A stretch of DNA of 18,618 nt from an uncultured Pseudomonadota bacterium (GTDB lineage Bacteria; Bdellovibrionota_B; Oligoflexia; Oligoflexales; Bog-1112). Below are positions 8,327 to 15,281 of this stretch, one piece after another. The stretch is taken from positions 1-18,618 of the forward strand of contig CALBMD010000497.1 of NCBI GenBank assembly GCA_937896265.1. The letters are read 5' to 3'. The notes under the pieces were generated by a model, which had not been told where the DNA came from, did no database searches, and saw nothing but the letters and a program-made list of their open reading frames with translations. Made by a program: the position numbers and the translations under genes. Each line of letters starts with the position of its first letter. Position 1 is the first letter of the stretch.

Positions 8327-8689
8327 AATAACTCCATTTAATTGCAGGGCTGTGGGTAATATAAATATTTTACTTCAAGGCAACTAAAAACTCTCAATAC
8401 TCCTTTCGATTTTATGTTTTGCCGAAATTTTTGCACGTCATGAACGAAGCAGGTACTTAGCAATGCATTGAAGAAGCTAGGATTTATTGTGTTTAGATTT
8501 GACTTATCAGCATGAAACGCTTTTAAACTGACATGCACGGGAAGGTAAGAGGTTCTTGGGATTATCATAGAAAGGGTCGAATTGATCGTAAGATAGAAAA
8601 CCATCACGCCGTTAAGTTTTTTTGCACTAAGGTGCAATGCTGATTAAAAGATCCTTGGACACTGAACCAGGCATGTAATAGAGGGAAAG
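8327..8689. other. Intergenic stretch without a convincing gene
   Basis: AT-rich sequence between the Cache-protein gene and the hsp20 terminator. A 99-codon frame on the minus strand (8637-8338) has a TTG start, poor ribosome binding site and no recognisable protein features, so I do not call it. A short perfect hairpin, TTGCAC-TAAG-GTGCAA, lies at 8622-8637. The promoter of the Cache-MCP operon is probably near 8350-8400, where AT-rich boxes occur, but I cannot fix it. Confidence 0.5.
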
Positions 8690-8703
8690 CCCCCGCGAGG
8701 GGG
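8690..8703 (-). terminator. GC-rich hairpin after hsp20
   Basis: CCCCC (8690-8694) and GGGGG (8699-8703) form a tight 5-bp stem with a GCGA loop, beginning 11 bases after the hsp20 stop. On the minus strand it is followed by a pyrimidine-rich run (CTTTCCCTCTATT) and preceded by seven A residues. On the plus strand a run of seven T follows, so it could work in both directions. Confidence 0.55.
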
Positions 8704-8714
8704 TAGAGATTTTT

Positions 8715-9251
8715 TTAGGAGTTTACAGTTTTACTGCCTTTGACGTCGAGTGCCTTATTGGCAAGATTCCTCAAAAACCCACCTTTACCGCTTCCGATTT
8801 CAATCTTTTTAGGTTTTGCGACTTCTGCTTTCGGTAGTGAAAGATACAAAACTCCATTTTCATAATTGGCTTGAATTTTGTCTCCTTCGACCCCTTCTGG
8901 CAACCGGAACACCCTTTTAATTTGGCCATAGTAGCGTTCGGTTCTGTGAACCTTCGCATCCTTTACTAAGTTTTCGTTTTTGCGTTCCGCATTTACTGTG
9001 ATGGTGTCTCCTGAACATGTAATTTCGATATCATCTTTTGCTATTCCAGGTAGATCCATCGTCAGCATATAGCTCGATTCATTTTCCTGTATATCACAGT
9101 CGGCATTCACAATATTTACATCCCGCCCAGTGCGTAGAGGCGATATCATCGATTGCATTTCATCAAACAAGTGATCAAATTCTCTGGTCCATGCCCCTAA
9201 CGAGGACCAAGGAGAAGTACGATCAACATTACGTAGTGTTAAGCCAGCCAT
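8715..9251 (-). CDS. Small heat-shock protein, Hsp20 family
   Basis: A 178-residue cytoplasmic ATP-independent chaperone that holds unfolding proteins during stress. The alpha-crystallin domain spans about residues 51-142, with YMLTMDLPGIAKDDIEI early and the classic NGVLYLSLPK near its end (NGVL 132-135). The C-terminal I-x-I anchor is IEI at 150-152, followed by an unusually long tail of about 26 residues. The N-terminal arm contains the typical REFDHLFDEM. The ATG at 9251 has an excellent ribosome binding site (AAAGGAG, 6 bases upstream). It appears to be a single-gene unit with its own promoter, a 5'-UTR inverted repeat and a terminator. Confidence 0.95.
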   Translation of the reverse strand: MAGLTLRNVDRTSPWSSLGAWTREFDHLFDEMQSMISPLRTGRDVNIVNADCDIQENESSYMLTMDLPGIAKDDIEITCSGDTITVNAERKNENLVKDAKVHRTERYYGQIKRVFRLPEGVEGDKIQANYENGVLYLSLPKAEVAKPKKIEIGSGKGGFLRNLANKALDVKGSKTVNS

Positions 9252-9286
9252 GAGAATCTCCTTTCTTATCTAGAGTTTTTAATCAC

Positions 9287-9306
9287 CGGCGTTTTAAACG
9301 ACGCCG
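9287..9306 (-). promoter_or_regulatory. Inverted repeat in the hsp20 leader
   Basis: CGGCGT (9287-9292) and ACGCCG (9301-9306) are perfect inverted arms around an 8-base AT-rich centre, placed between the promoter and the ribosome binding site of hsp20. It is not a CIRCE element. It could be an operator for a heat-shock repressor or the base of an RNA structure in the leader. Confidence 0.4.
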
Positions 9307-9318
9307 CTTACAAATCGT

Positions 9319-9346
9319 AAAATAATTCGCATTTTTTCGCTGTCAA
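9319..9346 (-). promoter_or_regulatory. Promoter of hsp20 (sigma70- or sigma32-like)
   Basis: On the minus strand a perfect -35 TTGACA (9341-9346) is followed after 16 bases by TATTTT (9319-9324), about 68 bases before the start codon. The -35 box is preceded by CCCC, so the stretch CCCCCTTGACA also resembles the -35 region of heat-shock (sigma32) promoters. Confidence 0.5.
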
Positions 9347-9567
9347 GGGGGCAAAAATAATTCCTCTTTTCGAAAACGCTAAGCGATAATAATGTCTTGA
9401 ATCTTCTCAGATTTTTGGTGTCTTTTTGCCAAACATGAAACAACATGTGCGGATAAATACTGTTCGCTTGACATAGGCATCATTTTGGCTCCCTGTGCCC
9501 AACCGAACTTCGAATCATTTGGATTTATGGGTAAATTTCAAAGAATTTCACTTCTCGGTAGTAATAT

Positions 9568-10260
9568 TCACAGCCAATGCGAATTATCATCTTCATCATC
9601 TTCATCATCTTCATCTTTTATTTTCATGGTTTCATTATCTGACCATCGCATGCCAGGAATATTCTCATCAATATCATCTAGCTTGCTCTCTTTTCTCTGC
9701 TTACGCTGCAAGCTTTGGAAATGTGCTTTCACCATATTTTCGGTGCGGCCTGGTAGAGATTTTGAAATAAACGCCCATTTCTGCCCCAATCGTGCAATCA
9801 GGGAGTTTAAAGTTTGGTCCTCTTCCTCTGACCAAGGAGTTTTCTTTATTGTCGGATCAAGATCTGAGAACCATTTTTCGCGGCATTGTTTTGCTGTCCG
9901 ACCAGGAATCTTTTTCGCAACTTTCGGCCAGGGAATTTTTTCTGAACCTTGTTGCATTACTGTCTGTATTTCTCTTTGTAAGGCTTCAATTTCCTCATGA
10001 TTCCACTTGCCTTTTTTTAATCCTGGCATTAAGACTTTTTTCCACCGTTGTAAGCATTGAACAGCTGATTTTTCTCCGACGCTTTCGGCAATTTTTTTCC
10101 ACTGCTGACCTTTAAATTGCTCCACAGCTTCGCGTAGCAAATTATCTTGTTCATTTGTCCATGTCCCTCTCCCTCTCTTTGGATGGGCCGTCGAATATGT
10201 CGCTCCACTGGTAGCTAATAGTGAGAATAAAGCAATGAAATAGATAGATTTCTTTAGCAT
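9568..10260 (-). CDS. Secreted protein with three eukaryotic-type Myb (SANT) repeats
   Basis: A 230-residue protein. Residues 1-20 or 1-25 form a Sec signal peptide (basic MLKK, hydrophobic IYFIALFSLLA, then small residues). Three Myb helix-turn-helix repeats follow. R1 (about 32-79) has tryptophans 34, 54 and 73. R2 (about 84-135) has tryptophans 86, 111 and 130, with PGRTAKQCREKW. R3 (about 141-185) has tryptophans 143 and 162 with Phe181 at the third position, and LPGRTENMVKAHF. The joints DPTIKKTPWSEEED and LKKGKW match those of animal and plant R1R2R3-Myb proteins. A basic cluster (QRKQRKESK, 185-193) could be a nuclear localisation signal, and the tail is strongly acidic (DEDDEDDEDD). 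Such proteins bind DNA in eukaryotic nuclei; export from a bacterium suggests a nucleus-targeted effector (inference). GGA precedes the ATG. It stands alone, divergent from a DUF4256 gene. Confidence 0.9.
   Translation of the reverse strand: MLKKSIYFIALFSLLATSGATYSTAHPKRGRGTWTNEQDNLLREAVEQFKGQQWKKIAESVGEKSAVQCLQRWKKVLMPGLKKGKWNHEEIEALQREIQTVMQQGSEKIPWPKVAKKIPGRTAKQCREKWFSDLDPTIKKTPWSEEEDQTLNSLIARLGQKWAFISKSLPGRTENMVKAHFQSLQRKQRKESKLDDIDENIPGMRWSDNETMKIKDEDDEDDEDDNSHWL
9587..9616. repeat. 9-bp tandem repeat encoding the acidic tail
   Basis: The unit TCATCTTCA is repeated three times and partly a fourth. On the minus strand it encodes repeating Asp-Asp-Glu near the C-terminus of the Myb protein. 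Because the unit is a multiple of three, slippage would change tail length without breaking the frame. Confidence 0.8.
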
Positions 10261-10516
10261 ATTAGTTTCCGTCTGAGTTTTTTGAACGTATCAAGTAACA
10301 ATAATTTATCCTCATAGTCAAGAAGTATTGCCTGATTTGATGCGTGTTTTTTAAGAAAAATTCTCAGAAAATAATGTGCCATCGCATTTATTCCCGTATT
10401 GCTAACAATAAGAAAAAAACACGGATGCAGTTAGTTTCTTGATCGTGTCAGTGTAAAATTAAGAGCATAGACTAACCAAGCAAGATCAAAAAATACTGCC
10501 AGTTGAAGGGGACTGT

Positions 10517-11062
10517 ATGAAAGCACAGCAACGTGAGAAGCTCCTTAAGATATTGAAAGTGCGTTTTGAAGATAACATGAACCGGCATAAAGATCTTAAA
10601 TGGTCTTTTGTTCAAGGAAAGCTGGAAGCTAACCTGAAAAAACTGACTTCACTTAGTGAAATGGAAGAGACTGGTGGCGAGCCAGATATTATCGATTATG
10701 ACAAAAAAACAGGGGAACTCATTTTTTATGACTGCTCTTTGGAAAGCCCAAAAGGCCGTAGAAGTGTTTGTTATGACCGACAAGGGTTAGAAGTTAGGAA
10801 AGAGCATAAGCCAAAAAATAATGCGATTGATATGGCTTCTGCCATGGGTGTTGAACTCTTGACAGAAGAAGAATACCGCAAGTTGCAAAAGTTTGGCAAA
10901 TTTGATGAAAAAACATCGAGCTGGGTACAAACACCGCCTGATATTAGAAAGCTTGGAGGAGCCCTTTTTTGTGATCGCCGCTACGGCAATATCTTTATCT
11001 ATCACAATGGCGCACAATCATATTACGCAGCTAGAGGATTTCGCTGTTTGCTTAGGGTCTAA
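10517..11062 (+). CDS. DUF4256 family protein
   Basis: A 181-residue cytoplasmic protein that matches, from memory, the DUF4256 family over its whole length. Recognisable blocks are LLKILKVRFEDNMNRHK near the start, EMEETGGEPDIIDYDKKTG (about 49-67), FYDCSLESPKGRRSVCYDR (70-88), MASAMGVELLTEEEYRKLQ (106-124) and a C-terminal GNIFIYHNGAQSYYAARGF. The family has no established function; it is scattered across many bacteria, often as a single-gene unit. There is no signal peptide or membrane helix. AAGGGGA about 7 bases before the ATG is a good ribosome binding site. It is divergent from the Myb gene across 256 bases and precedes dnaE by 163 bases; neither neighbour hints at a role. Confidence 0.88.
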   Translation: MKAQQREKLLKILKVRFEDNMNRHKDLKWSFVQGKLEANLKKLTSLSEMEETGGEPDIIDYDKKTGELIFYDCSLESPKGRRSVCYDRQGLEVRKEHKPKNNAIDMASAMGVELLTEEEYRKLQKFGKFDEKTSSWVQTPPDIRKLGGALFCDRRYGNIFIYHNGAQSYYAARGFRCLLRV

Positions 11063-11225
11063 AACGAGCGGCAAGATGGGCCTTAAGAATGAGTTGTTGC
11101 TCTATAGTCGTTAGGATTCAAGTAGACTTTATAGTGTCAAAAGCTAAAATGTAAAAGCATAATTTGTTTGAACCATCTCTTTAGCCCTACTTTCTATTTG
11201 CCTATAAATCAAGTATAAGAGAAAA

Positions 11226-14200
11226 ATGACTGTTTCACCTTTTGTGCATCTGCACGTTCATAGCGAATATTCTTTTCTTGATGGCTGTATTTCTATCCCA
11301 AAACTCGTGGCAAGGGCTAAGCGTTTTGGTCATAGTCATGTGTGCCTTACTGATCATGGTAACTTGCATGGGGCCATTGATCTTTATTCTGAGGCGAAAA
11401 AGGAAGGCTTGATAGCCATCATCGGGTGTGAGATCTATCATGAGCCTTCACCTGCCATGCAAGCCTATATCAAGAAACTTCCCGAAAATGAAAGGCCGGA
11501 TTATGCTTTTCATCTCGTGCTATTAGCTCAAGATATCCAAGGCTACAAAAACTTATTAAAAGTCGTCTCAAGCGCTTATCTTGGGGATGTTGTCAAAGAA
11601 GTTCCTATTGTTCCCTTTGAGCAACTATCATGGCATACCGCAAGTCTCGTGTCCTTAAGTGCCTGTATGAAGGGAGAGCTTGCTTTTTTTGCGCAGCGCT
11701 TGCGAAAACTATCAGGTGCTGGTCAACTTTGTTTGGCGCCAAATGCTGAAGAACGAGATGCACTAGCTCTCATTGAAGCAATGCAAGAGCATGCTCAGAC
11801 CCTCAAAAAGCTTTATGGTGATGACAATGTTTTTGTTGAGCTTGTTGATAATAACATCCCTGGTCAGGCTCAGCTTGTGCAAGACCTCATCGATTGTGCT
11901 GCATTCTTGCAGTTGCCAGTAGTAGCTACTGGCGATGTTCATTACCTAGATCGTAATTTTGCGGAAACGCATGCCTTAGCAATTGCTATCAAAAATAGTT
12001 TTACTTTAAGCGATATTGGTCACCGCTTGCGTGACACAGAATTTCATTTCGCCAACGATCAGGAGATGCGTGACAAATTTGCGAAATGCCCGCAGGCTAT
12101 TGCCAATACGCAGCTTATTGCCCAAAAATGCTCTGGTCTTAAGATTGAAATGGGTAAGTACTATTTGCCCAAAATAACCACAGATAGCAACCTTTCGCCA
12201 AGCGATCTCTTACGCCAGTTAGCATATAAGGGCCTTGATGAACGCTTTGAGTGGCTTGATCCTCTCTATGGTCCGACTTTTGACGACCAGAAGAAAAAAG
12301 AATATTGGCAGCGTTTAGACTATGAACTCTCGGTCATTTCGGAGATGGGTTTTCCTGATTACTTCCTTATCGTTCAGGACTTTATTAACTGGGCCAAGTC
12401 ACAAGGTATCCCTGTTGGTCCTGGCCGTGGCTCAGGCGCTGGATCTCTTGTTGCTTATGCGCTTAAGATCACTGATTTAGATCCTATCCCTTACAACTTG
12501 ATATTTGAGCGATTTCTCAATCCCGAACGTATTTCAATGCCTGACTTTGACGTCGATTTTTGTCAGTGGCGCCGCGAAGAGGTTATTCAATATTGCGTGC
12601 GCAAATACGGCATCAAGAATGTCGCTCAGATTACTACCTTTGGTAAGTTGCAGGCGAAAGCTGCTGTTAAAAGCGTTGGTCGAGCAATGAATATCAACTA
12701 CACCCAAATGGACCAGTTGACGAAGCTTTTTCCTCCTGACTTAGGTATCACCATTGAAGGGGCATTAAAGCAGGAGCCAAGGCTGCGTGAAGCCATGGAG
12801 CAAGACGACAATATTAAGGCTTGCATGCAGCAAGCTCTACGTCTTGAAGGGATGGTTTCTCATACCTCTGTTCATGCTGCGGGTATAGTGATGTCTGATG
12901 GAGACATGACAAACTATGTGCCTGTCTATTCCACTGATGGTAAAAACTTCATCACTCAATATGAGATGAAGCCTACAGAAAAAGTAGGGTTGGTGAAATT
13001 TGACTTCTTAGGGCTTAAGACCTTAACAGTCATTGATAAAGCTGTAGCTTTAGTTAAAAAGCGCCTTGATCCTGAGCTTGATATTGCCAAGATTAGGATT
13101 GATGACAAAACTGTCTATGACATGGTCTCGCAAGGGCACACTATCGGCATCTTTCAGTGTGAAAGTTTGGGTATCACCCAGCTGATTATGAAGCTCAAAC
13201 CAAGTCAATTTGAAGATATTATCGCTCTTGTCGCACTTTTTCGTCCCGGTCCTTTGGGTTCTGGGATGGTTGATGATTTTGTTTTAAGAAAGCATGGCAA
13301 GCAAAAGATTTCATATCCTCATCCTGATTTGGCGCCGATCTTAAAAGACACCTATGGGATGGTGCTCTATCAAGAACAGGTGCAAAAAATTGCAGCAGTG
13401 CTTGCCAGTTATAGCCTTGGGGAAGCCGACTTATTGCGCAGGGCTATGGGTAAGAAAATTCCAGAGGAGATGGCGCAACAGAAAGATCGTTTTGTCTCTG
13501 GTGCTGTAGCTAATAAGATCGATAAGCAAATTGCTGAAGACATCTTTGAGTTGATGGCCGAATTTGCTAAATACGGTTTTAATAAAAGCCACTCTGCTGC
13601 CTATGGGCTTGTTACTTATCAGACAGCCTATCTCAAAACGCATTTTCCTGAAGAGTTTATGGCAGCATCGATGACCTGCGATATGGATAACACAGACAAG
13701 GTAATTCGCTATGTCGAAGATTGCCAGCGTCTGGGTATTAAAATTCTACCGCCAGATATCAATAGGTCAGAGCTTACTTTTGATGTCCCTGGGGCGCGTC
13801 AAATTGGTTTTGCCTTAGCTGCTATTAAGGGTATTGGTGAGCATGCTATAGCTCCAATGCTTGCTGAGCGCGAAGCAAAGGGAGCTTTTCGTTCTATCAC
13901 TGATTTAGCGCATCGCGTTGACCTTGGGCGATTAGGTAAGAAAGTTTTATCTCTGCTTTTAGAGTCAGGGGCACTTGATTGCTTTGGTGGCAATCGCAAA
14001 AAGCTTATTGAGCTGGTGCCAGATATTGTTGCTTATAGCGCGAGCCATCATCAAGCTAAGTCACAGGGGCAAGTCGATCTTTTTGCTATGGCTGATATAG
14101 AGCAAACACCGATTGTAAGTGATCTACCTTGGGATAAAGTGTTGGCTGATCTCACTTTGCCTATTTGGACTTTAACTGATCTTTTTAATGAGAAAAAATC

Positions 14201-14828
14201 TTTAGGTGTTTTTCTCTCTGGTCATCCTATGGATTTTTACCGCGCTGATGTAAAGAGCTTTGCTACGACTGGCCTGCGAAATATGGGTAAGCTGCTTGAG
14301 GGGTTAGAAAAAGACCGCTTTGGCCGGATCTCTCGCAAAGTTGATCTTTGTGTAATCTTTACCGGTATCCAGTACCGTAGGTCGAAAAAAAGTGGATCCC
14401 TTATGGCGTATGTGAAGCTGGAGGAACAAGGCGCTTCGACAGAAGCTATGATGTTTGAGAAACAGCTAAAAAGCTTTACTCTTCCTGACGTGGATACGGC
14501 AGTGCTTGTGCAGGGAGTGGTGGAAAAGCAGGGAGAAGATAGCCCGGTGCGGGTTACTATTGATAGGCTTCTTAGTCTGCAGGAGGTTAGGCAGACGCGT
14601 ATTAAGGGGCTTAACATCTGTATGAAAGAGTCGGCTGCTCCCAAAATCAGAGGTCTACAGCGTCTTATAGAGGATCATGCGGGCCCCACTCCTTTGTCTA
14701 TGGTTCTTGAATTTGAGCACTTAAGTCTGAAGGTGGATTTGCCAGATACTCGAGTTGAGTTAAGTGATCAGTTTATTCTGCAGACTAGAGAGCTTTTGGG
14801 AAATGCTGCTGAAATTCTCTATATGTAG
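11226..14828 (+). CDS. dnaE: DNA polymerase III alpha subunit
   Basis: The 1200-residue replicative polymerase catalytic subunit, close to the family's usual 1160. The N-terminal PHP domain (about 1-290) begins HLHVHSEYSFLDG and keeps what looks like a full metal site: His10, His12, Asp43-His44, Glu69, His96, Cys147 and DVH at 237-239. The polymerase core has GPGRGSGAGSL, the catalytic pair Asp442/Asp444 in PDFDVDF, and the third aspartate at 593 in KFDFLGLKTL. The helix-hairpin-helix region and an OB fold (about 1030-1090, VDLCVIFTG) follow, with a C-terminal tau-binding type tail. The ribosome binding site is weak (AAGAGA). It converges on lptD. Confidence 0.97.
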   Translation: MTVSPFVHLHVHSEYSFLDGCISIPKLVARAKRFGHSHVCLTDHGNLHGAIDLYSEAKKEGLIAIIGCEIYHEPSPAMQAYIKKLPENERPDYAFHLVLLAQDIQGYKNLLKVVSSAYLGDVVKEVPIVPFEQLSWHTASLVSLSACMKGELAFFAQRLRKLSGAGQLCLAPNAEERDALALIEAMQEHAQTLKKLYGDDNVFVELVDNNIPGQAQLVQDLIDCAAFLQLPVVATGDVHYLDRNFAETHALAIAIKNSFTLSDIGHRLRDTEFHFANDQEMRDKFAKCPQAIANTQLIAQKCSGLKIEMGKYYLPKITTDSNLSPSDLLRQLAYKGLDERFEWLDPLYGPTFDDQKKKEYWQRLDYELSVISEMGFPDYFLIVQDFINWAKSQGIPVGPGRGSGAGSLVAYALKITDLDPIPYNLIFERFLNPERISMPDFDVDFCQWRREEVIQYCVRKYGIKNVAQITTFGKLQAKAAVKSVGRAMNINYTQMDQLTKLFPPDLGITIEGALKQEPRLREAMEQDDNIKACMQQALRLEGMVSHTSVHAAGIVMSDGDMTNYVPVYSTDGKNFITQYEMKPTEKVGLVKFDFLGLKTLTVIDKAVALVKKRLDPELDIAKIRIDDKTVYDMVSQGHTIGIFQCESLGITQLIMKLKPSQFEDIIALVALFRPGPLGSGMVDDFVLRKHGKQKISYPHPDLAPILKDTYGMVLYQEQVQKIAAVLASYSLGEADLLRRAMGKKIPEEMAQQKDRFVSGAVANKIDKQIAEDIFELMAEFAKYGFNKSHSAAYGLVTYQTAYLKTHFPEEFMAASMTCDMDNTDKVIRYVEDCQRLGIKILPPDINRSELTFDVPGARQIGFALAAIKGIGEHAIAPMLAEREAKGAFRSITDLAHRVDLGRLGKKVLSLLLESGALDCFGGNRKKLIELVPDIVAYSASHHQAKSQGQVDLFAMADIEQTPIVSDLPWDKVLADLTLPIWTLTDLFNEKKSLGVFLSGHPMDFYRADVKSFATTGLRNMGKLLEGLEKDRFGRISRKVDLCVIFTGIQYRRSKKSGSLMAYVKLEEQGASTEAMMFEKQLKSFTLPDVDTAVLVQGVVEKQGEDSPVRVTIDRLLSLQEVRQTRIKGLNICMKESAAPKIRGLQRLIEDHAGPTPLSMVLEFEHLSLKVDLPDTRVELSDQFILQTRELLGNAAEILYM

Positions 14829-14844
14829 TAGAGCACTACTCCGC

Positions 14845-14869
14845 GGATTTAGGGGCATTCTCTAAATCC
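14845..14869 (+). terminator. Stem-loop after dnaE
   Basis: GGATTTAG (14845-14852) pairs perfectly with CTAAATCC (14862-14869) around a 9-base loop, 16 bases after the dnaE stop. No T-run follows, so it may be a weak terminator or an mRNA 3'-end stabiliser. Confidence 0.4.
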
Positions 14870-14900
14870 TTCGCCATGCAATTGCAGTTCTCATCATAGA

Positions 14901-15274
14901 TAGTTTCTAGCAGTTTTTAAGAGCTAGTATGTAGTAGCAGCCTGGCATAAGACGGTGTTCTGGGGAGCTGCGCGCTCCCCAAACCCCTGCGCCGGGGGAA
15001 GGCCCCTTAGGCCCCCTCTTTTTAGACTTTCTTTAGCTTTTAATAAAAAATATAGGCTGCATGCAGCTAAGCAGATTTAAGTGTCAACTTTCTTTAAAAC
15101 CTGCACCTTTGCTTTAGGATGTCATCTATCCGCTTATCTTTTTTTAGTTCTTAAAAAGAGGGGGCCTAGGGGTTCCCCCGGCGCAGGGGTTTGGGGAGCG
15201 CGCAGCTCCCCAGAACACCGTCTTATGCTAGGCTGCTACTACATACTAGCTCCTTAAAAACTTGCTAGAAACTA
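14901..15274. repeat. Fold-back element with ~124-bp inverted arms (MITE-like)
   Basis: Arms 14901-15024 and 15152-15274 are inverted copies that differ only by three small indels and one substitution, with a central identical block of more than 50 bases. A 127-base AT-rich spacer separates them and contains the palindrome CTGCATGCAG but no gene. Each arm is much more GC-rich than the surrounding genes and holds smaller stems, for example GGGGAGC-TGCGC-GCTCCCC at 14962-14980. The outer ends read TAGTTTCTAG and CTAGAAACTA, so a TA target duplication is possible. It lies between convergent dnaE and lptD, ending 7 bases from the lptD stop. It may be a non-autonomous mobile element; as RNA from either gene it would form a very strong hairpin and could end transcription from both sides. 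Confidence 0.85.
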
Positions 15275-15281
15275 GCTCGTA

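Larger units (their letters stand above)
9252..9567. other. Upstream region of hsp20
   Basis: The hsp20 half (9252-9346) holds the leader, inverted repeat and promoter listed separately. The rest (9347-9567), which is also the 3' side of the Myb gene, shows no gene and no clear terminator for the Myb gene. Confidence 0.5.

Noticed and set aside
8338..8637. 99-codon minus-strand frame upstream of the Cache gene
   Set aside because: TTG start, poor ribosome binding site, no domain or signal features; probably non-coding.
8622..8637. TTGCAC/GTGCAA hairpin as a terminator
   Set aside because: No T-run follows on the minus strand, and no plus-strand gene precedes it.
9485..10000. 171-codon plus-strand frame opposite the Myb gene
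   Set aside because: Ser-rich shadow of the Myb coding strand; it has a repeat-derived serine run and no recognisable domain.
14901..15274. CRISPR or tRNA-like structure in the dnaE-lptD gap
   Set aside because: There are only two inverted arms, no direct repeats with spacers, and no cloverleaf or T-loop sequence.
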